From Fischerella muscicola PCC 7414 (GTDB lineage: Bacteria > Cyanobacteriota > Cyanobacteriia > Cyanobacteriales > Nostocaceae), in contig NZ_AJLK01000116.1 of NCBI RefSeq assembly GCF_000317205.1, positions 1 to 64,000 of the forward strand: DNA of 64,000 bases, in the 5' to 3' direction. This document shows, piece by piece, positions 1 to 9,871 of this stretch. The position numbers and the translations under genes were made by a program. Under the pieces are notes generated by a model that saw nothing but the letters and a program-made list of their open reading frames with translations, was not told where the DNA came from and did not search any database. The stretch's first letter is position 1; each line of letters begins with the position of its first letter.

Positions 1-101
1 GTAAACGGGGAGGGTTAGAGTGGGGTAAAACCAGGATTTATCAGCTATTTCAGACTTGGTTAGGGTGGGGTCTACTCTATTTAAGTACAAAGTGCTGTAT
101 G

Positions 102-1889
102 TCACGCTTTCGGCTTATAAGTCGAAGTTACGTGTAACTCCTTGAGTTGCTTGGCGTCTACACCCGAAGGCGCATCTGTCATTAAGCAACGTGCTTGCTG
201 TGTCTTCGGAAACGCCATGACATCTCGAATTGATTCTTCTGCTGCTAACAACATCACCAATCGATCTAAACCGTAAGCAATACCACCATGAGGTGGCGTA
301 CCGTACTCAAATGCTTCTAAGAGAAAACCAAACTTATTTTGTGCTTCCTCACTAGAAAGTCCGATCGCATCAAAAACTTGTTGTTGAATTTCCCGTTGGT
401 AAATCCGCAAGCTACCGCCGCCAACTTCAAAGCCGTTGAATACTAAATCATAAGCTTGGGCGCGTGCTGTTTTCAAGTCGTCCAAGTCATCAGGATGGGG
501 TGCAGTGAACGGGTGATGGAGTGCTTCCAGGCGCTTTTCCTCTGCATTCCACTCAAACATCGGAAATTCTGTAATCCAGAGTAAATTGATTTTATCTGGA
601 TCGATGAGTCCGAATTCTCTGGCAATGACTTGCCGTAATCTATCTAGAGTTTTATTAACAGTAGCAGCGTCCCCAGCACCAAATAATAATAGATGACCGG
701 GTTTTGCACCTGTGCGACGCAAAATTTCCTGTTTTTGTTCCTCTGTGAGGTTATCTTTAATCGCGCCAATTGTGTCGATTTCGCCGTTATCTCTGACACG
801 GATGTAAGCCAAACCTTTGGCACCAGCTTCACTAGCTTCTTTGAATAAATCGCCACCTGGTTTAATCCGCACATTAGAAATCGCTTCGTTACCATTGGCA
901 ATGGGCAGAATCTTGACGATCCCACCACTAGTGACAGCATCCCGAAAAACTTTGAAACCACAGTCTTTGATCACATCAGAGACATTTACTAATTCCAATC
1001 CATAACGGGTGTCAGGCTTATCACTACCGTAGCGTTCCATTGCCTCAGCGTAGGTAAGACGCGGGAAGGGACGTTGTAACTCAATGCCTTTAATTGTTTT
1101 AAAGACATGACAAACTAAATTTTCATTGAGTTCGATAATTTCTTCTTGGGACATGAAACTCATTTCCATGTCCAACTGCGTAAATTCTGGCTGTCTATCG
1201 GCACGCAAATCTTCATCGCGGAAGCAACGGGCAATTTGATAGTATCTGTCAAAGCCGGATACCATCAACAACTGTTTAAATAATTGCGGAGATTGGGGTA
1301 AAGCAAACCACTCACCAGGGTTGACACGACTGGGAACTAAATAATCCCGCGCACCTTCTGGGGTGGAACGTGTAAGTATAGGGGTTTCAACTTCTACAAA
1401 ACCTTCTACATCTTCCAAATAGCGACGCATCGCTTTCACTACTTGATAGCGCAATTGTAAATTACGCGTCATTTGGGGGCGTCGCAAATCTAAGTAACGA
1501 TACTTCAACCGTAAGTCTTCTCGTACTGGATCTGTCTCGCTGCTAGAAACCTGAAAGGGTAATTGCTTACGCACAGCGTTAAGCAACTCTATGTTATCTG
1601 CGTAAATTTCAATTTCACCTGTAGGTATGCGGCTATTGAGAGATTCCTCTGGACGTTGCGATACCCTACCTGTGACTTTAATGACGTACTCATTGCGTAA
1701 GGCATTCGCTTGTTCATAGGAATCTGGGGTACGTTGTGGATCGCTGACGATTTGCACAATCCCAGAGCGATCGCGTAAATCTAAAAATATCACACCCCCA
1801 TGATCGCGGCGACGGTCTACCCACCCGTACAAGGTGACAATCTCTCCAATATGTTTTGTTCGGAGTTCGCCGCAATAGTAAGTTCGCAT
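102..1889 (-). CDS. aspS: Aspartyl-tRNA synthetase
   Basis: Charges tRNA-Asp (possibly also tRNA-Asn in the non-discriminating bacterial form) with aspartate in the cytoplasm. The 595-aa product has the bacterial-type layout: N-terminal OB-fold anticodon-binding domain (about residues 1-110), a class II catalytic core with motif 2 around [20 protein letters not shown], an inserted GAD domain near residues 300-420, and motif 3 [13 protein letters not shown] near the C terminus. Length is normal for bacterial AspRS. The ATG start is followed at once by the typical [10 protein letters not shown]; there is no clear Shine-Dalgarno. It appears monocistronic, with no close neighbour on its strand. 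Family identification is secure. Confidence 0.97.
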   Translation of the reverse strand: MRTYYCGELRTKHIGEIVTLYGWVDRRRDHGGVIFLDLRDRSGIVQIVSDPQRTPDSYEQANALRNEYVIKVTGRVSQRPEESLNSRIPTGEIEIYADNIELLNAVRKQLPFQVSSSETDPVREDLRLKYRYLDLRRPQMTRNLQLRYQVVKAMRRYLEDVEGFVEVETPILTRSTPEGARDYLVPSRVNPGEWFALPQSPQLFKQLLMVSGFDRYYQIARCFRDEDLRADRQPEFTQLDMEMSFMSQEEIIELNENLVCHVFKTIKGIELQRPFPRLTYAEAMERYGSDKPDTRYGLELVNVSDVIKDCGFKVFRDAVTSGGIVKILPIANGNEAISNVRIKPGGDLFKEASEAGAKGLAYIRVRDNGEIDTIGAIKDNLTEEQKQEILRRTGAKPGHLLLFGAGDAATVNKTLDRLRQVIAREFGLIDPDKINLLWITEFPMFEWNAEEKRLEALHHPFTAPHPDDLDDLKTARAQAYDLVFNGFEVGGGSLRIYQREIQQQVFDAIGLSSEEAQNKFGFLLEAFEYGTPPHGGIAYGLDRLVMLLAAEESIRDVMAFPKTQQARCLMTDAPSGVDAKQLKELHVTSTYKPKA

Positions 1890-2187
1890 AGTTGTTAGTT
1901 CTTAGTTACCAAGCTAGACAAAATTAAGTAAAAGTCAAACCTTCTAATTATCTAGCATCATTTGCGATTGTTGTGATTCCGGTAAAAAAAAGATGAAATT
2001 ATTTGACAAAACTAGGGGCAGGTTTTCCAACCCGCCCCTCAAGGGTAACAAATACTTACTAGATATAGGGCGATCAAACAGACTAGCTACAAAATTGCAT
2101 GTAACCAAACTCTGCGTCCCTTTGCGTTCTCCTTTGCGATCCTTTGCGTTTCAAAACACTACAAATTAGTACAAACCAGTACTAATA

Positions 2188-2586
2188 TTAGGAACGCGGG
2201 GCATTAAAAGCATCCCAAGCAGCTTTGGCAGCATCTTGACAGCGAGAGCCGAATTGTTCTACTTGTTTGAGCAATAAATGCCAGTTTTTCTCAGCTTCTT
2301 GCTGCAATACCAGCCAAGAATGTTCAATGCGATCGCGCTCAATCAGTTTATCACCCTCAATAGCTTGACGCGCCTGACGTACCGCATTCAGATAAGTTTC
2401 GCGAGTGAGAGTTCCTGCTGATTCTGCCTCCGCTTGGGCGCGTCTTTTGATTGCTTCTATTAACGCTTTGGTTTCAGACTTAACTTCGTCAGTCTCACCA
2501 GCCATTTCACTTTCTACTATTTCATTGGTTTGAGAACTGACTTGCACAACAACCAAGTTTTCTTCATTGTTAGGATTATAAGTCAT
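2188..2586 (-). CDS. Conserved hypothetical cyanobacterial protein, helical
   Basis: A 132-aa acidic, soluble protein that I do not recognise by function. The first 40 residues are low-complexity and Glu/Thr-rich. The remainder is rich in Ala, Glu, Lys and Arg and predicted by eye to be long helices (ETKALIEAIKRRAQAEAE onward), with no signal peptide or membrane segment. A strong ribosome site (AGGAG, about 10 nt upstream of the ATG) supports the start. It lies between htpX and aspS on the same strand, separated from both by repeat-bearing spacers, so an operon is not evident. Confidence 0.75.
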   Translation of the reverse strand: MTYNPNNEENLVVVQVSSQTNEIVESEMAGETDEVKSETKALIEAIKRRAQAEAESAGTLTRETYLNAVRQARQAIEGDKLIERDRIEHSWLVLQQEAEKNWHLLLKQVEQFGSRCQDAAKAAWDAFNAPRS

Positions 2587-2632
2587 TTGCGTTTCTCCTT
2601 TATGTATAGATTGGGAGATGGGGAGATGGGGA

Positions 2633-2662
2633 GTACAGACGCGAGGAACATCGCGTCTCTAC
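2633..2662. repeat. Dispersed palindrome of the TACAGACGCG...CGCGTCTCTAC type
   Basis: Inverted arms GTACAGACGCGA and TCGCGTCTCTAC around a short loop, downstream of htpX. Related copies occur near 40240 and 52993, inside sufD (24127-24156) and inside the copper ATPase gene (31609-31638). It could act as a hairpin at the end of the htpX transcript, but its recurrence inside genes shows that it is primarily a dispersed repeat. Confidence 0.8.
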
Positions 2663-2681
2663 CCACTCACCCTTGAGTGAT

Positions 2682-3557
2682 CTAAAAGACTCTTTGTGGT
2701 GAATTTTGTTCTTGTTCTAATCTCAGTAATGCTTCCACTCGTGCTTCTGTGGGTGGGTGACTAGAGAACAAACTACTCATAAACTGCCCTGAGAAGGCAT
2801 TTGTAATCAATAGGGGTTCAAAAGCAGGGTTAGCATTGAGAGGTATTTGTCGCGCCGTTGCATCTAAACGTTGCAGCGCCCGGGCTAAAGCGCGGGGATT
2901 GCCTGTAATTCTGGCAGAACCAGCATCTGCTGCAAATTCTCGGGTGCGGGAGATAGCCAACTGGATAACTGTTGCGGCAATTGGGGCAAGAATTACTGTT
3001 AATAGTAAACCCAAAGGATTAGGCCCGTTGCGATCATCCCGTGAGTAGGGTGAAAACCAAAGCCCGTAACTTAGCATTTGAGCTAAGAAAGAAATTGCAC
3101 CTGCGATCGTTGCAGCAACGGCTTGGGTGAGAGTGTCACGGTTAGCAATGTGAGTGAGTTCGTGAGCAATCACACCTTCTAGTTCGTCTTCTGGTAGTAT
3201 CTGCAAAATACCTTCAGTGACAGCAACGGCTGAGTGTTGTGGATCGCGCCCTGTAGCAAAGGCGTTAGGATTTTGGGAAGGAACAATATATATACTAGGC
3301 ATTGGCAGATTAGCCCGTTGGGATAATCTTTCTACCATCGCATACAGCCCTGGTGCTGCTTGTGGTGATACAGGTTGAGCGCGATAAGCTGCTAACGCAA
3401 TTTTATCTGATTGATACCAGGAAAATAAGTTGGTAACTGCTGCTATAACAATACCTACAATTACACCTGTACTACCACCAATTACCCAATAACTAATTGT
3501 GATTAAAAGACCGCTTAATAAAGCAAGCAAAGCGGCTGTTTTTACCTGGTTTATCAT
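2682..3557 (-). CDS. htpX: HtpX-like zinc metalloprotease (M48 family)
   Basis: Membrane-bound zinc endopeptidase of the HtpX type, which degrades misfolded membrane proteins under stress. The 291-aa sequence begins with two hydrophobic segments (about residues 8-27 and 28-46). The zinc-binding HELTH motif sits in VIAHELTHIANRDT (about residue 133), followed by two more membrane segments, and the third zinc ligand is probably the Glu in RTREFAADAGSARITG. Length and layout match the family. ATG start with a weak AAGAG upstream. It reads in the same direction as the hypothetical at 2188, but a repeat separates them. Confidence in the family is high; a role in heat shock is inferred from homologues. 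Confidence 0.93.
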   Translation of the reverse strand: MINQVKTAALLALLSGLLITISYWVIGGSTGVIVGIVIAAVTNLFSWYQSDKIALAAYRAQPVSPQAAPGLYAMVERLSQRANLPMPSIYIVPSQNPNAFATGRDPQHSAVAVTEGILQILPEDELEGVIAHELTHIANRDTLTQAVAATIAGAISFLAQMLSYGLWFSPYSRDDRNGPNPLGLLLTVILAPIAATVIQLAISRTREFAADAGSARITGNPRALARALQRLDATARQIPLNANPAFEPLLITNAFSGQFMSSLFSSHPPTEARVEALLRLEQEQNSPQRVF

Positions 3558-4143
3558 AGTTATTTACTCTTGCTTACAACTACATAACATTAGCTCGAGC
3601 CGCAATTTGATCTTATCGATCTCCACACAGATTTTTCAGGTAGAAATATAGCTCCTCTTATGTACGGTTTTCTCTCCCATTGTTAAGGAATGTTGAGGAA
3701 TTTATACTGCTTTTGATATACAGCAATTTATGTATATATTTCAAAGCAAATGAAGATAATATTTTTCAACAGAACGCATCTATCAAAAGTAATAAAATTG
3801 ATAAAATGCTTATTATAATGTGACGCTTGGCACAAGTAACTGCATAGCTTTGCAAAATATCATGAGGTGTAATTGCGCTTTAATAATAGTATCGGTAGAA
3901 TTTCTGGAAAACCAAATATGGTCATTAACAATACTTCAAAAGATTAGTAATCTATCACACCAGTTTTGCATGATTAGCCGAGAGAATATTAAAAGGTAAA
4001 AGTTAGGGGTAAACAGTTGGAGTTTCTACTTTTTCTCTTACCCTTTACCATCCGGTTACTCGAAGTTGATACAAATGTTTTCTAGTATACAAATTTTGAG
4101 TAATTTTACTCTATAGCACTCTTCTTCTATTAAGGATAACCCC
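3558..4143. other. AT-rich intergenic region between divergent htpX and the 284-aa gene
   Basis: About 590 bases of AT-rich sequence without a plausible gene. It should hold the promoters of the divergent htpX (-) and the gene at 4144 (+). An AAGGA sequence lies about 9 nt before the ATG at 4144. I see no RNA gene or strong palindrome. Confidence 0.5.
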
Positions 4144-4998
4144 ATGAGGGAAAATACGAAAAACATTGGAGTTTTGCACAAAGTTGGAAAAACTTTGCAC
4201 GAATTGGCAGAGTTCATTTTTAATCCTTGGTTAAATAGCGCATCTGTTCACCCCTTAGAACGAAGATTACAACTATTAGAACGCCGGGTATATCAGGGAA
4301 TGCTAGATAAGGAAGAGTCTCAAGACTTAGTGATGCATGACTTGCAGCAACAGATAGATTGTTTGCAAGAAAGTACAAATTCTCGGCTAGAAAACATAAT
4401 TAAATACGAACTGCGTGATCAAGTACTAGAAGTGCTGAAAGAACAGGCGCATATCATTAACCAAATCATTAAACCAGCTGTTGAAGATGTAATCTATGAA
4501 TTAGAGCATAAAAAGCAGTATTCTCAACCCAGTATCAATACTGCTGAAATTCAAAAAAAACAAGACAAACTCCGTCAGTCTTTGGCACATATTGAAAATT
4601 TGAATGCATCTATTCCCCATATAGAAGCACAAAGAGCAGCCTGTATTGAAGCGGGAAGATGGCTACTATCTCGGCGATTAGAATTGGCGCAAGCAGTAAC
4701 AAGTAAATTATTGAGTCCACAGCATCCGCAAGCAGAAGAGTTTTGCCGAAATATCTGCAAATATATCAAACTACTTGGCTGCTGCATGGAAAACGAGATT
4801 GAACCACGTCTTTTGTATAAAAAAGTCATTACTCATCAACAGCCACCAGTTCAGACATATGTGAAAGCATTTCAACTCATTAAAACCAAATACATCAATG
4901 ATTGGGAATTTTCACACCAAGTATCAAGTCAAGCCGCAGAAGAATTAAGAGGTTACTTTAATTACTTACTTCACTATTTAATGACTGCCTTAGTCTGA
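4144..4998 (+). CDS. Conserved hypothetical protein with coiled-coil segments
   Basis: A 284-aa soluble protein of unknown function. The middle third (about residues 45-150) is Gln/Glu/Leu-rich and looks like a coiled coil, with a second helical stretch at about 140-165. The C-terminal third has several Cys residues (for example CRNICKYIKLLGCCMENE), but no regular metal-binding spacing. No signal peptide. ATG start preceded by AAGGATAACCCC. Its 3' end overlaps the convergent gene at 4990 by 9 bases. I can assign no function. Confidence 0.75.
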   Translation: MRENTKNIGVLHKVGKTLHELAEFIFNPWLNSASVHPLERRLQLLERRVYQGMLDKEESQDLVMHDLQQQIDCLQESTNSRLENIIKYELRDQVLEVLKEQAHIINQIIKPAVEDVIYELEHKKQYSQPSINTAEIQKKQDKLRQSLAHIENLNASIPHIEAQRAACIEAGRWLLSRRLELAQAVTSKLLSPQHPQAEEFCRNICKYIKLLGCCMENEIEPRLLYKKVITHQQPPVQTYVKAFQLIKTKYINDWEFSHQVSSQAAEELRGYFNYLLHYLMTALV

Positions 4999-5208
4999 AT
5001 CAAGAGCATTCTTGATTTCTGTCTCAATCACAGCAATAACTCGCTGTTTATAATTCTCTGCCTGCAACAAAATATTCACTGTATTCTCAATTAACTTGCC
5101 TTGTCGCCAGCATTGCTCCTCCTCTAACTGCATTGCAAGATTTTGCAGCACCTGAATCATAGCAGTATTATGTTCTTGAACACGCTGGTTTAAAAATAGA
5201 TGTTTCAT
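4990..5208 (-). CDS. Small hypothetical helical protein
   Basis: A 72-aa protein, taking the ATG at 5206-5208 (MKHLFLNQ) rather than the upstream GTG at 5229. It is mostly helical by composition (residues about 8-60, Glu/Gln/Leu-rich), with no membrane segment or recognised motif. It converges on, and overlaps by 9 bases, the coiled-coil protein at 4144-4998; the two may be functionally linked, but this is only a guess. No clear ribosome site. Confidence 0.5.
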   Translation of the reverse strand: MKHLFLNQRVQEHNTAMIQVLQNLAMQLEEEQCWRQGKLIENTVNILLQAENYKQRVIAVIETEIKNALDSD

Positions 5209-5320
5209 ACAGCAAGTGAGAGTTAGCACGTTTCATATTTCTCTAGGTTAGGCATGAAACCAGGAAGATAAAGATAAAAATTTTCTGATCCGTTTGAATA
5301 TTTATAATTTTGCGTAGGCT

Positions 5321-5376
5321 GGTAATTGGTAATTGGTAATTGGTAATTGGTAATTGGTAATTGGTAATTGGTAATT
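5321..5376. repeat. Heptameric short tandem repeat (GGTAATT)8
   Basis: Eight perfect head-to-tail copies of GGTAATT. Heptamer tandem repeats of this kind are a known feature of heterocystous cyanobacterial genomes. No gene overlaps it convincingly. Confidence 0.97.
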
Positions 5377-5444
5377 TATTTTCTGTTTTCTCCCTTGTCC
5401 TCCTTGTCCCCTGGTTTTCTGTTCCCTTTTCCCTGCACATACTC

Positions 5445-5470
5445 AAAAAAACCTCGGCTATCAACCGAGG
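5445..5470 (-). terminator. Rho-independent terminator of the Psb34-like gene
   Basis: On the minus strand: stem CCTCGG / CCGAGG with a short loop, followed directly by seven T. It lies about 57 nt downstream of the stop codon of the gene at 5527-5697 and is the best intrinsic terminator in the window. Confidence 0.85.
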
Positions 5471-5526
5471 GAATTAGGAGAAATTGCGATGTTGATGGGA
5501 GATACCGATACCGAAATCAGAAAATT

Positions 5527-5697
5527 TTAGCTCACCGCAAAAGCAAGCAACACTAAAGCGGTAACTAATATAGTTGCAACTACGCCTTGGAAAACGTATC
5601 GACGTTGTTGCCAAATTGCAGGGTACTCAGCGTAGTACATCTGGGGTTCAGTTGCGTAGTTATTCAAAATACCTTCTTCATTAACTGTGGTGTACAT
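5527..5697 (-). CDS. Psb34 / ssl1498-family small thylakoid protein
   Basis: A 56-aa protein starting MYTTVNEEGILNNYATEP and ending in one hydrophobic helix (about residues 37-55, VFQGVVATILVTALVLLAF). The N-terminal TxNEEGxLNNYATEP signature and single helix match the cyanobacterial ssl1498/Psb34 family. That family is related to high-light-inducible proteins and its Psb34 member binds photosystem II assembly intermediates. The helix predicts a thylakoid location. The gene has its own intrinsic terminator at 5445-5470 and no operon partner. The family call is from memory of the signature. Confidence 0.8.
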   Translation of the reverse strand: MYTTVNEEGILNNYATEPQMYYAEYPAIWQQRRYVFQGVVATILVTALVLLAFAVS

Positions 5698-5836
5698 AGC
5701 TTGTTTTTTATTTATTTAGTAATGTAAATAAATATAACTATTTTGTTACAAAAGATCAACAGGACTTGACATTGAAAGGCTGATAGCCGTGATAAGAGCG
5801 ACTTATCAATAATTTTTCGGATGCTTGACAACAAAA

Positions 5837-5878
5837 GGATTTTTTGCATCTAAACGTGAGTATTTGGAGTGGTATTGC
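5837..5878 (+). repeat. Partial duplicate of an internal chlH-like segment in the 5' leader
   Basis: These 42 bases match bases 6602-6643, inside the downstream chelatase gene, with about four mismatches, including an identical 18-base run TATTTGGAGTGGTATTGC. Read in frame the segment gives GFFASKREYLEWYCQKKEQ then a stop, against GYFASPREYLEWYCKRQ in the gene. It is a relic of a partial duplication, 97 nt upstream of the start codon. Confidence 0.85.
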
Positions 5879-5974
5879 CAAAAAAAAGAGCAATAAAGCT
5901 GAAGTCAGTTATTTACTTTATATTGAGCAGCAAGATTAAAATCGAGATGAAGAAACATTTCGTAGCTCAAGGAC

Positions 5975-8900
5975 ATGAAACGCATCGTCTTGGTAGCAGG
6001 GTTTGAATCTTTCAACGCCGACTTGTATCGCAAAGCGGCTGATATGGCGATCGCTAGTTGTCCAGAGTTGGATATCAGAGTTTTTAGCGATCGCGACATT
6101 ACCAGTAAGCGCCAAGAAGTAGAAGCAGCACTTGCTGGTGCTGACGTATTTTTTGGTAGCTTGCTGTTTGATTACGATCAGGTGTTATGGTTACGCGATC
6201 GCATTGCGAATATTCCCATCCGCCTTGTTTTTGAGTCTGCATTGGAATTGATGAGTTTTACCAAGTTGGGTGCGTTTGCCATTGGTGACAAACCCAAAGG
6301 TATGCCCAAACCAGTAAAATTCATTCTCGACAAATTTAGCCAAGGACGAGAAGAAGATAGACTCGCTGGTTACATCAGCTTTTTGAAAATCGGGCCAAAA
6401 CTGTTAAAGTTTGTACCAGTACAGAAAGTCCAAGACTTACGCAACTGGCTAATTATCTATGGTTACTGGAACGCAGGTGGACCGGAAAACGTTGCTGCCT
6501 TATTTTGGACACTAGCAGAAAAATACTTGGGGTTAAAAGTTGGTGAGATTCCCCCACCCATCGAAACCCCGAACATGGGATTACTCCACCCGGATTATCA
6601 GGGATATTTTGCATCTCCCCGTGAGTATTTGGAGTGGTATTGCAAAAGACAAGGGGAACTTCCCGATGGGGCAGTGGGGAGATTGGGAGATGGGGAGAAA
6701 TCTTTCTGCCAATCTCCCCATCCCCCCATTGCCCCCCAACCCCACAAAGTGGGGACCCCTAGCCCCCCATCACCGCATCTTCCTATAGTCGGAATTCTCC
6801 TCTATCGCAAACATGTCATCACCAAACAACCCTACATAAATCAACTAATTCGCCGTTTTGAGGAAGGTGGATTAATCCCCTTACCCATATTTATCAACGG
6901 TGTAGAAGGACACGTCGCTGTCCGTGACTGGATGACAAGTGATTACGAAACTCAGCAACGTCAACAAGGTAATATCGAAACTTCATCTTTGTCTTCAGAA
7001 GCAGTTAAAGTGGATGCGATCGTCTCGACAATCGGTTTTCCTTTGGTGGGTGGCCCTGCTGGTTCAATGGAAGCTGGACGGCAAGTCGAAGTAGCAAAAC
7101 GTATCCTTAACGCTAAGAATGTTCCGTATATCGTTGCTGCACCTCTATTAATTCAAGATATTTATTCCTGGACACGTCAAGGGATAGGTGGACTGCAAAG
7201 TGTAGTTTTATACGCTCTCCCAGAACTAGATGGAGCGATCGACACTGTTCCCCTTGGTGGTTTGGTGGGAGAAAACATCTATCTGGTTCCCGAAAGAGTA
7301 CAACGCTTAATTGGCAGAGTTAAAAGCTGGATTAAACTGCGGCAAAAACCTGCATCTGCAAGAAAAATAGCCATTATTCTTTATGGATTCCCACCTGGTT
7401 ATGGTGCAGTGGGAACTGCTGCCTTATTGAATGTACCTCGCAGTCTGCTGAAATTTCTGCAAGCGCTTAAAGACCAAGGTTACAGCGTCGGAGATTTGCC
7501 AGCAGATGGAGAAGAATTGATTTGGCAGGTGAAAGAAGCAGATGAAGCTTTTGATGATGCGGAGAATTCTTTTATCACCCTATCCCGTCCCCATGTCCCC
7601 ACCTCTGTTAACGCTCAAACCCTAGCAAAATGGTTGGGATATCTCCGCACTTCCCGAATTGAAAAGCAATGGAAATCTCTTACGGGTACTGGAATTAAAA
7701 CCTATGGCGATGAATTTCATATTGGCGGTGTGCAATTAGGAAATGTCTGGATTGGTGTCCAACCACCCTTGGGGATACAAGGCGATCCGATGCGGTTAAT
7801 GTTTGAACGAGATTTAACGCCTCATCCTCAGTATGCTGCTTTCTACAAATGGCTGCAAAATGAGTTCCAAGCTGATGCTGTGGTTCACTTTGGTATGCAC
7901 GGCACGGTGGAATGGTTGCCGGGTTCGCCTTTGGGCAATACGGGATATTCTTGGTCAGATATTTTGTTGGGAGATTTGCCTAATTTATATATATATGCAG
8001 CAAATAATCCTTCAGAATCGATTTTGGCGAAGCGTCGCGGTTATGGGGTATTAATTTCTCACAATGTACCACCTTATGGTCGTGCAGGTTTATATAAGGA
8101 ATTGGTGGTATTGCGGGATTTGATTGCGGAGTATCGCGAAGATCCACAGAAGAATTATGCTCTTAAGGAAGCGATTTGTAAAAAGGTTGTTGATACTGGT
8201 TTAGATGCAGATTGTCCGTTTGAGGATGCGAAACGTCTAGGAATTCCTTTTACGCCAGAGAATGTGCGGATGTTTAGTGCCCATGCTTTTAATGATTATC
8301 TGGTGAAGTTGTACGAGTATTTACAAGTTTTGGAGAGTAGGTTGTTTTCTTCTGGGTTGCATACGTTGGGAGAAGCGCCGGGTGAGGAGGAGATGGCGGC
8401 TTATTTGGAGGCGTATTTTGGGAATGAACCGCCAAGACGCCAAGGACGCCAAGAGGAAGAGTTACAGATTAGAGATTTATTAGAAAGAAGTACTGATGAG
8501 TTGACGAATTTGTTGCGGGGTTTGAATGGGGAGTATATTCCGCCTGCGCCTGGTGGTGATTTGTTACGGGATGGTCCTGGTGTGTTGCCTACGGGCAGGA
8601 ATATTCATGCTTTAGATCCTTATAGGATGCCTTCGCCGGCAGCGTATGAGAGAGGAAGGGAAATTGGTCAAAAGATTATTGCCCAGCATTTGCAAGAACA
8701 CGGGAAATATCCGGAGACTGTGGCGGTGATGTTGTGGGGATTGGATGCGATTAAAACTAAGGGTGAATCTCTGGGGATTTTGTTGGAGTTGGTGGGGGCG
8801 GAACCTGTGAAAGAGGGTACAGGGCGGATTGTGCGTTATGAGTTGAAGCCTTTGGCAGAGGTGGGACATCCCCGAATTGATGTGTTGGGGAATTTGTCGG

Positions 8901-9766
8901 GGATTTTCCGCGATAGTTTTGTGAATGTGATTGAGTTGTTGGATGATTTATTTCAACGGGCAGCCCAGGTGGATGAACCGGAAGACCAGAATTTTATTAG
9001 AAAACATGCTTTGGCTTTGCAGGCGCACGGTGTGGAGAATGCTTGGGCAAGGTTATTTTCTAACCCGGCGGGTGATTTTGGTTCAATGGTGAATGAGCGT
9101 GTGACGGATGGTAACTGGGAATCTGGCGACGAGTTGGCAAATACTTGGCAAAGTCGCAATGTGTTTAGTTATGGCAGGCAAGATCGGGGACAAGCAAGGC
9201 CCCAAGTGCTGACACAGTTGTTAAAAACGAGCGATCGCATTGTGCAAGAAATTGATTCGGTAGAATATGGTTTAACTGACATTCAGGAATATTACGCCAA
9301 TACGGGCGGTTTGAAAAAGGCGGCGGAAAAAGTCGGTGGTAAGAAAGTTACAGCTAGTTTTGTAGAAAGTTTCTCGAAAGATACCACACCCCGCAAGTTA
9401 GATGATTTGTTGCGGATGGAGTATCGTACCAAGTTGCTTAACCCCAAATGGGCAGAAGCAATGGTCAATCAGGGTTCTGGTGGTGCGTTTGAAGTTTCCC
9501 AACGGATGACAGCGTTAATTGGTTGGGGCGGTACTACGGATTTTATTGATGATTGGGTATACGATCAGGCAGCAGATACGTATGCTTTAGACCCAGAAAT
9601 GGCAGAGAAATTGCGAAAAGCCAATCCGGAAGCTTTTAGAAATATCGTGGGTAGGATGTTGGAAGCACACGGGCGGGGTTTTTGGCAAGCTAGCGAGGAC
9701 AAGTTACAAAAGTTACGGGAATTGTATGAGTTAACAGATGAAGAGTTAGAAGGAGTAACGGTGTGA
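5975..9766 (+). CDS. Magnesium chelatase subunit H-like / CobN-family protein (ChlH paralogue)
   Basis: A 1263-aa member of the BchH/ChlH/CobN family, the large porphyrin-binding subunit of ATP-dependent metal chelatases that insert Mg into protoporphyrin IX or Co into hydrogenobyrinate. It has an N-terminal ChlH-type domain (MKRIVLVAGFESF, about 1-170) and then the long CobN/Mg-chelatase domain with FGMHGTVEWLPGSPLGNTGY near residue 640. The start differs from the main cyanobacterial ChlH (about 1330 aa), so this is probably the second paralogue and its metal is uncertain. Two stretches look repeat-derived: about residues 225-270 (Gly/Pro-rich, GAVGRLGDGEK...PIAPQPHKVGTP) and about 818-830 (RRQGRQEEE). 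A terminator-like hairpin follows at 9839. No partner chlI or chlD is nearby. Confidence 0.88.
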   Translation: MKRIVLVAGFESFNADLYRKAADMAIASCPELDIRVFSDRDITSKRQEVEAALAGADVFFGSLLFDYDQVLWLRDRIANIPIRLVFESALELMSFTKLGAFAIGDKPKGMPKPVKFILDKFSQGREEDRLAGYISFLKIGPKLLKFVPVQKVQDLRNWLIIYGYWNAGGPENVAALFWTLAEKYLGLKVGEIPPPIETPNMGLLHPDYQGYFASPREYLEWYCKRQGELPDGAVGRLGDGEKSFCQSPHPPIAPQPHKVGTPSPPSPHLPIVGILLYRKHVITKQPYINQLIRRFEEGGLIPLPIFINGVEGHVAVRDWMTSDYETQQRQQGNIETSSLSSEAVKVDAIVSTIGFPLVGGPAGSMEAGRQVEVAKRILNAKNVPYIVAAPLLIQDIYSWTRQGIGGLQSVVLYALPELDGAIDTVPLGGLVGENIYLVPERVQRLIGRVKSWIKLRQKPASARKIAIILYGFPPGYGAVGTAALLNVPRSLLKFLQALKDQGYSVGDLPADGEELIWQVKEADEAFDDAENSFITLSRPHVPTSVNAQTLAKWLGYLRTSRIEKQWKSLTGTGIKTYGDEFHIGGVQLGNVWIGVQPPLGIQGDPMRLMFERDLTPHPQYAAFYKWLQNEFQADAVVHFGMHGTVEWLPGSPLGNTGYSWSDILLGDLPNLYIYAANNPSESILAKRRGYGVLISHNVPPYGRAGLYKELVVLRDLIAEYREDPQKNYALKEAICKKVVDTGLDADCPFEDAKRLGIPFTPENVRMFSAHAFNDYLVKLYEYLQVLESRLFSSGLHTLGEAPGEEEMAAYLEAYFGNEPPRRQGRQEEELQIRDLLERSTDELTNLLRGLNGEYIPPAPGGDLLRDGPGVLPTGRNIHALDPYRMPSPAAYERGREIGQKIIAQHLQEHGKYPETVAVMLWGLDAIKTKGESLGILLELVGAEPVKEGTGRIVRYELKPLAEVGHPRIDVLGNLSGIFRDSFVNVIELLDDLFQRAAQVDEPEDQNFIRKHALALQAHGVENAWARLFSNPAGDFGSMVNERVTDGNWESGDELANTWQSRNVFSYGRQDRGQARPQVLTQLLKTSDRIVQEIDSVEYGLTDIQEYYANTGGLKKAAEKVGGKKVTASFVESFSKDTTPRKLDDLLRMEYRTKLLNPKWAEAMVNQGSGGAFEVSQRMTALIGWGGTTDFIDDWVYDQAADTYALDPEMAEKLRKANPEAFRNIVGRMLEAHGRGFWQASEDKLQKLRELYELTDEELEGVTV
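6655..6785 (+). repeat. In-frame dispersed repeat inside the chlH-like gene
   Basis: GC-rich palindromic sequence (GGGGAGATTGGGAGATGGGG ... CCCCATTGCCCCCCAACCCC) that recurs at 37250-37400 and 37720-37790. It adds about 45 residues rich in Gly, Pro and Ser without breaking the frame, between two conserved stretches of the chelatase (LEWYCKRQ and IVGILLYRKH). Confidence 0.85.
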
Positions 9767-9838
9767 ACCTCTACAACACTTGAGTAGAGATATCTATTTA
9801 TTGCATATTAGTTAAACAATCATCTCTTGCACAGATTT

Positions 9839-9871
9839 AAAGGCGCTAAGAAACACCTAGCGCCTTTCTTA
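9839..9871 (+). terminator. Terminator-like hairpin after the chlH-like gene
   Basis: Perfect 10-bp stem AAAGGCGCTA / TAGCGCCTTT with a 9-nt loop, followed by CTTAATT, 73 nt after the stop codon. The T-tract is weak, but the stem is strong. Confidence 0.7.

Noticed and set aside
5243-5556. Frames through the heptamer repeat on both strands
   Set aside because: They consist largely of the translated (GGTAATT)n repeat and the terminator of the Psb34-like gene.
5975-9766. Assigning this as the main chlH of chlorophyll synthesis
   Set aside because: The N terminus and length differ from the standard cyanobacterial ChlH (about 1330 aa), so I left the symbol empty and called it a paralogue.
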